This document shows, piece by piece, positions 44,401-49,425 of a stretch of DNA of 64,000 nucleotides. The DNA lies in NCBI RefSeq assembly GCF_963675165.1, contig NC_087384.1:669001-733000 (forward strand), written 5' to 3'. Every line of letters starts with the position of its first letter. Within the stretch, counting starts at the first letter, position 1. This DNA is from Halichondria panicea. Lineage: Eukaryota > Porifera > Demospongiae > Suberitida > Halichondriidae. The notes below the pieces were generated by a model. It searched no databases and had not been told where the DNA came from. It saw nothing but the letters and a program-made list of their open reading frames with translations. A program made the translations under genes and the position numbers.

Positions 44401-46055
44401 ATAACCCCGACACTGACACCTGGGAGAGTGCCGGCTACATGAGGAGTGCTCGCTACAATGTTGCTGTGGCAACCGTACAACAAGACACAACTACGGAGGT
44501 CTACGTGCTAGGAGGAGAATTTGGAAGCACCAAACTGAAAATGACACCCAAGCTACATGTACAAACAGAAGCATGTACACGTACGCATGCTAAATCTAAA
44601 ATGACACCCAAGCTGCATACAAGTATTGAGCCAACGCCTACTGATAAAACACCAGCTAACTGGGACTGCTCCACAAGCATAATTGAAAAATGCACACTGT
44701 CAGATTGAAGCTATATGCACGTACGTACCAACTGTATACACTAGCTAGAAGCGCATACAAAACTACACGTATGTTATAGATTGTATTGTATTATAGCCAA
44801 AATGTTACTTATGAACCATAAATTGTACTCGGACAGTTGCTTTGATAATTGTTAGACCCCAGTTATAACCCACGATCACCTAAGGGCCTCGGGTTAATCA
44901 ACCAACAGAAAGTTTTCAAAAACAGGCTTAAAAATCAACTTTTATTTTAATATGCCATCTTATACATGTAGCTCTAGGTAAAATCATAAAATCAAACCCG
45001 TAATTATTATGGGCACTCAAAGGATGGATACACATTCGTTCCCTAGGTGATAGTGCTGACACTACACCCTCACACTATATTGTACATTCATTTATTATAC
45101 TGCATTTCAGGACATCTATTGTAATCAGGACAATTATTACTTGTGAATAATTACCGTAAACGTCTGTATTAAAGTACCCTCTAAATATAAGCACCACTCA
45201 AACATTTTTTAGTACATCGCAACAGTTAGTACATCGCAACAGTTAGTACATCGCAACAGTTAGTACATCGCAACAGTTAGTACATCGCTACAGTTAGTAC
45301 ATCGCTACAGTTAGTACATCGCAACAGTTAGTACATCGCTACAGTTAGTACATCGCAACAGTTAGTACAGTTATTTAGTGGTGCTTTAAAATTATTAATT
45401 CAGACGTTTACTAAGGTAATGCATTACCTGGAGAGCTTTTCCCTTAGCCTTCTCAAATCCCTCAGTGATGATCCTCGGGTGGAGTCCCTCAGAGACATAG
45501 AGGTCGGCTTGCTTCAGCAACTCTCCGATAATCAGCACATTGGAGGTGGTACCATCTCCCGTGATGTCATCCTGTGTGTGGAGTGGGTGGGGGTAGAGGT
45601 GTGTGAGTTGTGGAGTGGGTGGGGTAAATGTGTGAGGGTGGAGTGGGTGGAGCTTACCTGGGCCGTGGCTACTCTTGCAATCAGTGAAGCTGTGGGGTGT
45701 TGGATTTGCTGCAAGGAGATAGTTTATTTTTATTTTATTTTTTTTATTTTTTTATGCGTGTGGATAGTACACCAATATTTATACCAGTACTGACCATTTC
45801 ATGGAGCAAGACGTTGCCGTCTTTGGTCAGTTTAATGTCTCCAGCTCCAGACACAAGCCTGAGGGGGGAGGGTACGAAACCATTTAATTATCGGAACATT
45901 GGTGTACGGAATAACCACATTTTCATGGTTCCCTTGGGTCCCAGGTTTGTCCTGAGCACATCTTGCAGACCTCTGGCAGCTGAGATGTTCACTTGAAGTG
46001 CTTGAGCAGCTCTGGCGACCTCTGCCTTGGGATTTAGGGATTTTATTGCAGCCAT
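17419..46055 (-). CDS. CCT6: T-complex chaperonin subunit zeta, with a 24-kb intron
   Basis: Seventeen exons join in phase to 536 residues (human CCT6A is 531). Exons: 45916-46055, 45795-45858, 45658-45708, 45428-45571, 21155-21268, 20770-20876, 20305-20415, 20133-20247, 20013-20057, 19875-19957, 19540-19636, 19175-19241, 18846-19033, 18708-18794, 17958-18006, 17769-17841 and 17419-17494. Motifs include [11 protein letters not shown], the ATPase loop [11 protein letters not shown], the apical region, GCVVPGAG-like [12 protein letters not shown], and the end AGMSSLKGD. It is one of eight subunits of the cytosolic ring that folds actin and tubulin. The join from exon 4 (ending KALQ) to exon 5 (starting [13 protein letters not shown]) is exactly the conserved continuity, so intron 4 (21269-45427) really is about 24.2 kb in this sequence. 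It contains the kelch array on the opposite strand. The start codon is 219 bp from malectin, head-to-head. Confidence 0.93.
17690..17735 (-). repeat. Duplicate of CCT6 exon 16 end and donor
   Basis: The sequence cagtagtttgcttaccatga with following bases repeats, with changes, the end of exon 16 and its donor at about 17755-17800. It is a decoy donor segment inside the last intron. Confidence 0.7.
17868..17948. repeat. GT/G-rich tract in CCT6 intron 15
   Basis: Alternating gtgtgtgtg and G-runs between exons 15 and 16. On the coding strand this is CA/C-rich sequence upstream of the exon 16 acceptor. Confidence 0.7.
18155..18515. repeat. Palindromic dispersed element, copy 1
   Basis: The centre is flanked by opposed motifs: ttttctgaaagcttacaaag with acctttcaaatggt on the left, and atcatttgaaaggcctcttt with aagctttcagaaaatc on the right. 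The outer parts also pair (caataacttgaatt / gaagttatggctg). There is no coding capacity. Related copies are at 50665-50965 and 52855-53190, all within introns. Confidence 0.75.
19298..19545 (-). repeat. Minisatellite carrying copies of the CCT6 exon 11 donor
   Basis: About five units of roughly 54 bp (ccatgctatcacatatcaca ... gtgggtggtctcac) lie immediately after exon 11. The unit's end, ctcaccagcaca, matches the true exon-intron boundary, so imperfect copies of the donor and of the last exon bases recur through the intron. Confidence 0.8.
21482..22654 (+). pseudogene. Kelch array copy K1 (frameshifted)
   Basis: Reads openly from [20 protein letters not shown] for 258 codons, with the constant N-terminal kelch core and an alpha-class middle ([16 protein letters not shown]), then stops at about 22256. 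The homology continues in a second frame and returns to the first after a 10-base deletion in the C-terminal core (GGRDKDNL instead of [12 protein letters not shown]). It therefore has two indels, and the C-terminal kelch core cannot be translated as found. The C-core variant is RSARYNV. Its promoter-side flank closely resembles that of K9. It lies about 210 bp from CCT6 exon 5. Confidence 0.8.
22655..23110. other. K1-K2 spacer with a fragment of CCT6 exon 5
   Basis: Bases about 22880-22925 (cactctctaacacctgtgta followed by tgtggtggacgagg) copy the start of CCT6 exon 5 and its 3' splice site at 21255-21290. No other gene is seen. Confidence 0.7.
23111..24364 (+). CDS. Kelch-repeat protein K2 (alpha class), intact
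   Basis: A single exon of 417 residues, the longest copy. Residues about 12-70 form the constant N-terminal core ([20 protein letters not shown], ending in the kelch-like WSMLPKSP). Residues 71-290 are the alpha middle, with a Gly-rich insertion near 150-175. Residues about 295-380 form a clear kelch blade ([36 protein letters not shown]). The end is [14 protein letters not shown]. There is no signal peptide or membrane segment, so it is probably intracellular. The C-core variant is RSCRYNV. It is likely a partial beta-propeller; partner and function are unknown. Confidence 0.85.
   Translation: MEDYSTHFQGTKVTLTNWVRLNNAPLLLPRASAVQWNDFVFVLASDDTALLYHRKHNIWSMLPKSPYSYFNLTPALTLHNGQILTMSANGEVSTFNPQLCRWAVLHDMRMEVGNRPRLLVSSNNILYSVVDFKTRVQQVQQEQGLHGGGLKLGRGPLGGVLPQNFGQQQASSRHTDSTVFLYNSKSKWVKINEIGSSPLKSAAVVDGTLFVLAGQDMFKLTLPAETKVAANPKLESNTKLATAAQTVTGLFSTQAGTRSPFGINAIPPQKVPRNQPVPQQVLQSATACASPMYAGSTLHAIKDTLFSFGGRDEDNQPTSDVLRYNPDTDTWESAGYMRSCRYNVAVATVQDTTMDVIVLGGSLGSSEHIMTQQVRPPSKPVVQDLFGNYGPQLVAPPSPSPPTWDNKTSIIEKCTVN
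24365..24961. other. K2-K3 spacer
   Basis: About 600 bp of AT-rich flank. Its first part is shared with the flank after K6 (atagaaaatataaatttgta ... tgatccaaacaaaaac), so it was duplicated with the genes. No gene is seen. Confidence 0.5.
24962..26032 (+). CDS. Kelch-repeat protein K3 (beta class), intact
   Basis: A single exon of about 356 residues from [14 protein letters not shown]; an in-frame ATG at 24908 is less likely because the MAS start matches other copies. Constant N-core, then a beta middle ([20 protein letters not shown], with short kelch-like stretches [20 protein letters not shown] and [15 protein letters not shown]), then the C-core with variant RSARYNV. The beta tail ([18 protein letters not shown] ... 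STSMMEKC) follows. Intracellular beta-propeller-like protein of unknown role. Confidence 0.85.
   Translation: MASDKKSKAVLRFHKSPVAINIRLKTTVTLTNWVRLNNAPLLLPRASAVQWNDYIFVLASDGTALLYHATNAMWSVLISCNETLPPEGPPPLALYKGEVITVSINGTVLCYSKRASQWKECPELKMDLKYSYIHSIAMMSDRNNLYVIMYYGSRSNPIYGSQACHVFSYSSGHSWEKISDMEAPRSITFKSAALAGSSLYIQSGKKIHKLAIEGLKTAELVPELSPAKKQKTEEFVQMTSPNMPPLKGSTLHAINNELFSFGGRDENNQPTSDVLRYNPDTDTWESAGYLRSARYNVAVANVEIDTKKEVFVLGGSFGSKSLQTPLKVHAPSTISSTTSSNDDWECSTSMMEKCVV
26290..27567 (+). pseudogene. Kelch copy K4 (alpha class), interrupted
   Basis: The ATG at 26290 is followed directly by an intron (26293-26357). Exon 2 starts GCTTCACTAGACCC and reads the leader, constant N-core and alpha middle, but ends at a TAG at 26970 (LTMQ). 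Downstream homology continues in two further frames to the normal EKCTVN end. The C-core variant is RSARYNV, and FSFGG is altered to FSIGG. A truncated product of about 206 residues is possible; I treat the gene as broken. Confidence 0.8.
27826..29090. repeat. Nested inverted duplication around K5
   Basis: Segment A (about 27826-28036) recurs in reverse complement at about 28710-28910. Segment C (about 28526-28708) recurs in reverse complement at about 28906-29090. The order is A, K5 remnant, C, A-reversed, C-reversed. C-reversed is the 3' end of a kelch gene (gagcgggcagtagaaagtga ... aaaaatgcacagtca). The whole can fold into two large hairpins. Confidence 0.8.
28253..28540 (+). pseudogene. 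Kelch copy K5 (collapsed)
   Basis: Starts like K6 (ATGGATACACACTC) and reads the first part of the N-core. It then jumps by an internal deletion of about 0.8 kb to the C-core (variant RSCRYNV), where it is out of frame. The 3' end is lost at the inverted duplication. It cannot encode a normal product. Confidence 0.85.
29091..29795. other. K5-K6 spacer
   Basis: About 700 bp of AT-rich flank. Nothing coding is recognised. The last 50 bases (gttagctaaatacacaacag ...) match the flank just before K5, marking a shared proximal promoter. Confidence 0.5.
29796..30938 (+). CDS. Kelch-repeat protein K6 (alpha class), intact
   Basis: A single exon of 380 residues starting [19 protein letters not shown]. 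Constant N-core, alpha middle with a short Gly-rich loop ([10 protein letters not shown]), C-core with variant RSCRYNV, tail [14 protein letters not shown]. It shares its leader and upstream flank with K5 and its leader with K9. Predicted intracellular beta-propeller-like protein of unknown function. Confidence 0.85.
   Translation: MDTYSPTSSKKSKVTLTNWVRLNNAPLLLPRASAVQWNDYVFVLARDGTALLYHSKHNMWSMVSKSPYTSVNLAPALTLHNSRILTMSVNGEVSTFDSQLCQWTMVKDMNMSEGRGPRIIASDNNILYSVVDFKSQVQQQHVIGGIRLVGGGGLQLGGGLYQQASECTVFSYDPSSKWEKICEIGSSPLKSAAVVGRTLFVQAGEKMFKLTMPAQLKMATNQKIDDFSKPITTGLNFGFPPPQRLLHSATACASPTYAGSTLHAIKDTLFSFGGRDGDNQPTSDVLRYNPDTDTWESAGYMRSCRYNVAVATAQDTTMDVIVLGGSLGSSAHIMTQRLNPPSEHVVQSQPCSGLQLGTSPPPSPPTWDNKTSIIEKCTFN
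31099..31256. repeat. MITE with CGTATAGCGGGT termini, copy 1
   Basis: The left end accgtatagcgggt and the right end acccgctatacgat are inverted repeats about 158 bp apart. There is no coding sequence. It belongs to the same family as 33612-33821. Confidence 0.75.
31540..32755 (+). pseudogene. Kelch copy K7 (gamma class), one-base start frameshift
   Basis: The ATG at 31540 is followed directly by an intron (31543-31595). Exon 2 begins GCCTCTCTCTACCC, as in K14. In K7 the run before GGTGACTCTG has 8 A, whereas the frame needs 9; K14 has agagaaaaa at this place. Reading from the ATG therefore stops after 16 codons. Beyond this the frame is fully open for 370 codons: N-core, gamma middle ([20 protein letters not shown]), C-core variant RSCRYNA, tail SIVERCAVE. 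Assembly error, slippage or a genuine null are all possible. Confidence 0.75.
32756..33046. other. K7 downstream spacer
   Basis: AT-rich, no gene seen. A catgcgcac motif near 33025 is the only GC-rich spot. Confidence 0.4.
33047..33183. repeat. Near-perfect palindromic foldback element
   Basis: A 137-bp inverted repeat from agttagacactgtttt to aaaacagtgtctaact. Both arms contain gatttagaag/cttctaaatc, and the centre holds taccctcgctacgctcggga. There is no coding sequence. MITE-like. Confidence 0.8.
33428..33478 (+). pseudogene. Orphan kelch 5' end
   Basis: ATGGCGTCCAAGATGGATAC and the following bases match the K5/K6/K9-type leader, but homology ends exactly where VTLTNW should begin (gatcgaaggtggg). 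It is a stranded leader upstream of K8. A donor-like gaaggtggg is present, but joining it to K8 exon 2 would be out of frame. Confidence 0.6.
33612..33821. repeat. MITE with CGTATAGCGGGT termini, copy 2
   Basis: The left end is cgtatagcgggtaattttcg and the right end cgaaaattacccgctatacg, perfect inverted repeats. The 210-bp element lies between the orphan leader and K8 and may have separated K8 from its first exon. Confidence 0.85.
33934..34961 (+). pseudogene. Kelch copy K8 (gamma class), frameshifted
   Basis: Exon 2 begins at an acceptor with the GCTTCACTAGACCC leader, but no ATG followed by gtaag is visible upstream. The N-core has Cys for the conserved Trp (AVQCNDY). The gamma middle loses its frame near 34440, relative to K7, after a deletion. 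The C-terminal 180 codons are open in another frame, with C-core variant RSARYNV and tail SIVEKCAVE. Confidence 0.8.
34962..35312. other. K8-K9 spacer with K1-type promoter flank
   Basis: Bases about 35150-35290 (gaagaggcttttttacagaa, then atttaaatagaattcataa, then aaaatgggcgagcc) closely match the flank upstream of K1 at 21325-21440. K1 and K9 therefore share a proximal regulatory region although they lie about 14 kb apart. Confidence 0.65.
35313..36455 (+). CDS. Kelch-repeat protein K9 (alpha class), intact
   Basis: A single exon of 380 residues starting [19 protein letters not shown]. Constant N-core, alpha middle ([20 protein letters not shown]), C-core variant RSARYNV, then [19 protein letters not shown] and tail SIVEKCTVN. 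The MTERAVESD tail also appears in the inverted fragments near 28650 and 28920, identifying a K9-like gene as their source. Intracellular beta-propeller-like protein of unknown function. Confidence 0.85.
   Translation: MDTHSPTSSQKSKVTLTNWVRLSNAPLLLSRASAVQWNDYVFVLASDGRALFYHSKHNIWSMLPKSPYTSANLAPALTLYKGRILTTSVNGEMSTFDSQLCQWTVVKDLNLFEGSGPRIIASDNNILYSVVDFKTQVQQEYEQIRRSDNFRQVSYKHTECTVFSYDPSSKWEKICEIGSSPLKSAAVVGGTLFVHAGQDMFKLTQPVQPEVAANPKLEINTILPSAQTTTELNFGMQALAVSHTGINAHNIPRNLPPQGQLQSATACASPTYAGSTLHAIKETLFSFGGRDKDNQPTSDVLRYNPDTDTWESAGYMRSARYNVAVAIVQDTIIDVIVLGGSFGSSEHIMTERAVESDSKTTPIRPPWNNMTSIVEKCTVN
36456..37152. other. K9-K10 spacer with a kelch remnant
   Basis: About 700 bp without a gene. Bases about 36724-36752 (acgtctttgtgctagctagc ...) are a 30-base remnant of a kelch N-core, showing that at least one further copy was deleted here. 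Confidence 0.6.
37153..38254 (+). pseudogene. Kelch copy K10 (beta class), first-intron acceptor lost
   Basis: The ATG at 37153 is followed by gtaagt as in K4, K11 and K13, but the sequence holding the acceptor before GCTTCACTAGACCC is deleted (ctgacgcttcac instead of ...tcacaggcttcac). In the leader a short insertion contains GCAGGACGT and ACGTCCTGC as inverted repeats. From GTGACTCTG at 37268 the frame is open for 328 codons: N-core, beta middle, C-core variant RSCRYNV, tail [10 protein letters not shown]. With no usable start seen, expression of the full protein is doubtful. Confidence 0.72.
38513..39185 (+). pseudogene. Kelch copy K11 (gamma class), truncated
   Basis: The ATG at 38513, intron 38516-38600 and exon 2 with the GCTTCACTAGACCC leader are intact. 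The N-core reads into the start of a gamma middle, which stops at 38865. About 270 bp of unrelated sequence follows, then only the last codons of an alpha-type gene (agcattatagagaaatgcac, about 39148-39180). The junction tgtcgtacctcctcta resembles the right terminus of the MITE at 56118-56254, so a transposon-related deletion is likely. Confidence 0.78.
39557..40641 (+). CDS. Kelch-repeat protein K12 (beta class), two exons
   Basis: Exon 1 contributes only the ATG (39557-39559), followed by gtaggt. Exon 2 starts at 39622 and runs to the stop at 40641, giving about 341 residues beginning [20 protein letters not shown]. The leader differs from all other copies (ELTNW instead of VTLTNW). Beta middle, C-core variant RSCRYNV, and a tail that reads past the usual EKC end as ETCAVVQSY. 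Intracellular beta-propeller-like protein of unknown function. Confidence 0.82.
40642..41648. other. K12-K13 spacer with a dispersed repeat
   Basis: About 1 kb. Bases about 41030-41330 are related to 58650-58900 in an HPD intron (shared ctataggcttctag, gctagct ... ttagct and agctgca blocks), so this is a dispersed repeat. The remainder has no recognised gene. Confidence 0.5.
41649..42761 (+). CDS. Kelch-repeat protein K13 (delta class), two exons
   Basis: ATG at 41649-41651, intron 41652-41714, exon 2 41715-42761, about 349 residues starting [19 protein letters not shown]. Delta middle ([20 protein letters not shown] ... [11 protein letters not shown]), C-core variant RSARYNV with GGHDEDN, then the delta tail ([18 protein letters not shown]) with a Thr/Ala/Gln-rich stretch and the end [10 protein letters not shown]. 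Exon 2's leader is the same as in K4, K8 and K11, which carry other middles. Function unknown. Confidence 0.85.
42762..43446. other. K13-K14 spacer
   Basis: About 685 bp of AT-rich sequence; no gene or repeat recognised. Its last part (caatcatgtgattccattcg ... agaagctaaag) matches the flank upstream of K7. Confidence 0.5.
43447..44708 (+). CDS. Kelch-repeat protein K14 (delta class), two exons
   Basis: ATG at 43447-43449, intron 43450-43682, exon 2 43683-44708, about 342 residues beginning [23 protein letters not shown]. Constant N-core with LLQPRAS, delta middle ([19 protein letters not shown]), C-core variant RSARYNV, delta tail ending [10 protein letters not shown]. It uses the K7-type leader although K7 carries a gamma middle. 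It is the last copy before CCT6 exon 4. Function unknown. Confidence 0.85.
44709..45151. other. Spacer after K14
   Basis: No gene is recognised in these roughly 440 AT-rich bases. Confidence 0.4.
45152..45420. repeat. Foldback element with internal 17-bp satellite beside CCT6 exon 4
   Basis: The left end attaccgtaaacgtctg is the near reverse complement of the right end cagacgtttactaaggtaat; caccact/agtggtg also pair further in. Between them (about 45210-45370) are about ten tandem copies of acatcgcaacagttagt, some with gctacag. The right end is only 7 bp from the exon 4 donor of CCT6. Confidence 0.85.
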
Positions 46056-46274
46056 TGCTAATCAATACTTCACAATCTCTGCCACGTGGTGACCCACCCA
46101 TCTTTTGCCAGCAGGCTCTGTTTTGCGCATGCGCGATAATGTGGTGCGCTTCATTAATTAATACCTCTCTTCACCAGAAAAGAAAGTGAAGCCGAAACCT
46201 TAAGAATTAAGTAGTTTTACGGCATACAGACAAGCTAAAACTCTCTCCAGTGCAAGATATTATATCAAGGAATC
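46056..46274. promoter_or_regulatory. Shared CCT6/malectin promoter with an NRF-1-type site
   Basis: 219 bp separate the divergent starts. Near the middle, 46124-46135 reads tgcgcatgcgcg, a match to the palindromic NRF-1 binding consensus. A cacgtg E-box lies at about 46083. No TATA box. Confidence 0.7.
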
Positions 46275-47745
46275 ATGTTTGTCAGTTTAAAATGGCTACT
46301 GCAGGTAGTTCAAGTCTCGTGTGTGGTCTCCTTCCTTCTAACCTTACAGCCACAAGTAACTCATGCCTACAATGTCGTCTATGCTCTCAACTGTGGAGGA
46401 TCAAAGCTCACTGACTCATACGGCATACGCTATAAAGCTGACAACAGTAAAGTCGGGATACCGTCAGAGTTTGGCAAAACACTCATCATATCTCGTACTC
46501 GACCTGACGACATGATGCTGTATCAGACGGAGAGATATCACACTTCGTCATTCAGCTACGATGTCCCGATAAATAGCGATGGAGAATACGTGCTTATATT
46601 GAAGTTTGCAGAGGTGTACTTCACCTACCCTGGTGGGAAGGTGGGTCTCATAGGTGCTAGTATAGTCAAAGAGTTCCGTGCTGTAAATACCTTGTACTAA
46701 TACAAGCAAATGAATAACTTCAAAAAATAATCTAATTTCCTGGTTTTGATGGGATATGCGTTTACATAATTCACATAGTCTATAATTCGCACACGCACAT
46801 TCGCAGGTGTTTGATGTGGTGTTGAACCAGCAGCACACAGTGGTGCCTGGACTGGATATATTCTCCAGGGTTGGAAAGGCAGCTGCTCACGATGAAGTGG
46901 TCCCCTTCACAGTGGAGGGGGGACAGTTGACAGTGGGAGAGGAATCGAGCGACTTCGATGGCAACCTCAACATTGAGTTCTCAAAGGTAGCCATTAATTG
47001 CTGTATGATATAAATCTCCTGACTGTATCAATTACCCTTGATAAATGCTATTACAGCCTTCACTTTCATTATCATCATTTCTTATAGCATCTGTATAGGC
47101 TTACACATGTAGTTTTTTGTGCAAACTGATTGATGATGATGATTTTGTTTCTCCCTCTCTACACAGGGAAGTGCTGACAACCCCAAGTGCAACGCCATTG
47201 TCGTCTTGAAAGGACCACTAGAACCACACGGTAAGTACAGCACTACACCGCCTTACACAAGATCACAATTAAATATTAAAAATTAGGTGAATTGAGTGTA
47301 ATACATGTACAATAGATGAGCATATCAAGGTTATAAGTAGCAAGCCCTATAGCTGAAGTATACATGTATGTAGTAGTGCTTGTGGAGTAAATGATTGGTG
47401 ATGTCGTGAATTTAATCTATATACAGTACCAAAACCTAATCATCACAGCCTCAGTACATGCTCACACACATACGCCTTTCACTCCCTCACACTCTTCACA
47501 CTCCTCACACCCTCCACCCCCTCACAGATCTCCCTGCCATCCCTCCCATGCAAGAGTCGGAACCAGAGGATATGGACTCTGAAAACGACGACTCAGTAGA
47601 AGAAGAACAAGAGTCCAAGTTCAAGCGAACCTCGGGTCCAAAGGTCACAGATCCATATGCCTCTGATGACAGCTGGTTTATGCCTATCACCATAGCGATA
47701 GCTGTGTTTCTACCAGTTTTATTCTGTCTGTGTAGAGTTAGGTGA
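46275..47745 (+). CDS. MLEC: Malectin, ER carbohydrate-binding membrane protein
   Basis: Four exons (46275-46640, 46807-46986, 47167-47230, 47528-47745) join in phase to 275 residues (human 292). An N-terminal hydrophobic signal (about 1-31) is followed by the malectin fold: YALNCGGSKLTDSYGIRY, YQTERYHTSSFSYDVPI, YVLILKFAEVYF, VFDVVLNQQHTVV and LDIFSRVGKAAAHDE. Then come an acidic linker (residues about 200-245) and a C-terminal membrane segment (MPITIAIAVFLPVLFCLC) with a very short tail (RVR). It recognises Glc2-high-mannose N-glycans on new glycoproteins in the ER. It is head-to-head with CCT6. Confidence 0.93.
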
Positions 47746-48038
47746 ACTCTCTAGGTCTAGTTAATTAATTAAATCACTGTCTAATAATTATCATTATTCA
47801 ATTATTTTATGAAGTGAAAATGTATCTTGTGAAGTGAAGCATGTCAAGGTGTACCGTAAACACACTATAGCTATGTATATACAATGAATGTGAATATGTA
47901 CAAAATGAAATGTGATATATGAAACATCATTGTATATAACTTTGGAAAAAGCACTAAGCTTGAGGAGTCATGTAATAATTATATAAAAATGAAATAATTA
48001 TGTTGTTCTGTGTGAAAATAATTATGGTATTTATACAA
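47746..48038. other. Convergent 3' region malectin/TLCD3
   Basis: About 290 AT-rich bases between two stop codons. Several AT-rich hexamers could serve as polyadenylation signals. No gene. Confidence 0.45.
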
Positions 48039-49322
48039 CTATTTCAGTTTCTGTTGAGATCTTCTCCTGCAGTGTGAGCTGACGGCTATTCTGAGTAGAG
48101 AGAGGAACCAATATAATTGGAGCACAAAGAGTACGCTGTTGAAGAAATGGCAGAGAGGGGTCATGGTGGATAGTGCAGAGGGTAGGTCCCAGCTGTGGCG
48201 TTGGGCAGTGTAGAGTAGCATGATGAGGGGGATGTTGGCCACTCGCGCTAGGAAGAATATGGGAAGGAGGGCTAGTCCGGTTAGCCGATAGGGGAGGGAG
48301 TGATCCAGGCCAACCTGTGTGTGCGTGTGTGTGCGTGTGTGTGCGTGAGAAGGGAAGTTTGTGTGTACTTAGGTATAAATTACTAATGAAAGTCCGTGAA
48401 ACATGTTATTAAGTTGGCTTGGCCTCATATTATGTACTTAATATTATGCAATAATCTCGCCTAACATGTCTAATCACTATGTCTAACAGTTCTAACTATT
48501 GACTCACCAGTCTGAGGATCTTGACTATAGAGAGTAGAGGTGTACTCAGCTCCTGGGCAATGAAAGCTCCCAGCACAAAGTCACCCTTACCACCACGAGC
48601 ATTGATATTCTGCACCACACATAGTTCAATGTATTGTGCTTTTCTTCTACAACTCTAAGCATACATACGGATACCCAAAACACTATACTCACCACTGTGA
48701 GGGGGTAGCCTATACAGAGCAGTAACAGATGGTGTACAACCATTGACCATCTCCCACGTATGAACCTAGTGACAGTCTGAGTGGTTGAAAGGCCATGGAG
48801 CCGTCTCCTGAGTCTATACGAGGTGAACATGGTATAGAGGTCCAACAGGTAGTACGAGGCTCCAAAGTGGGCGAATGGGACCAACACCCAGGACCTGAGA
48901 GGAGGTGATTCATTGAGAGATATAATTATGATGATTTGATGCTTACCGTTGGCTGATGACGTCCCCTTTAGATTGGTACATGACAATCAGGCCAAACACA
49001 GATGCTAGCGGAGCGAATAGCAGACCAACAATCCTATAGAGATGTGATCATAATCTAATTTATATCATACATTTATTATTACTCACAATTGTGCTATCTC
49101 AGCTAGGTCTCCCTCAGACACAAATCTAGGCTCCTTGTGCTCGACATCAGTTCTTATACCATTTATGCCATTTCTTTGTGAGTGCCTTTTTTCCTCTTGT
49201 TTGAACTGAACTTCAGCTCCCAACAAATACCTACAGATCCATTTAGCCAGGAGCACTCGAGATAGACCATACAAGGCGCTGTGGAAGACAAGACTAAAGA
49301 TACTCAGCCACACACTCAACAT
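48039..49322 (-). CDS. TLC-domain protein, TLCD3/FAM57 type
   Basis: Five exons (49087-49322, 48947-49033, 48693-48894, 48508-48609, 48039-48314) join in phase to 300 residues. Several hydrophobic helices are present. The conserved TLC signature includes VVHHLLLLCIGYPLTV, then GKGDFVLGAFIAQELSTPLL, FFLARVANIPLIMLLYTAQR, and the last helix VLFVLQLYWFLSLL. The GKGDF ... AE-STP and QLYWF blocks match vertebrate TLCD3A/B (FAM57), ER/plasma-membrane proteins linked to ceramide and lipid metabolism. Catalytic activity is not established from sequence. It shares a 103-bp intergenic region with CCDC157, and its last intron begins with a (GT)n-gcgt tract. Confidence 0.82.
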
Positions 49323-49425
49323 TGTTTGTACTCTAAATAATGCCCATTTATTTGGGTGTGCATTATCAAGACTAGAGGCTCTAGTAGAGCTCCCTAGCTA
49401 CACTTAGCAACCAAGCAGCGAGCAC
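49323..49425. promoter_or_regulatory. Very short bidirectional promoter TLCD3/CCDC157
   Basis: Only 103 bp lie between the two divergent start codons, so 5' UTRs and core promoters must be compressed or overlap. No TATA box is recognised. Confidence 0.55.

Noticed and set aside
45210-45370. Regular 17-bp repeats considered as a CRISPR-like array
   Set aside because: The units are head-to-tail with no unique spacers, and the context is a eukaryotic intron; it is a minisatellite.
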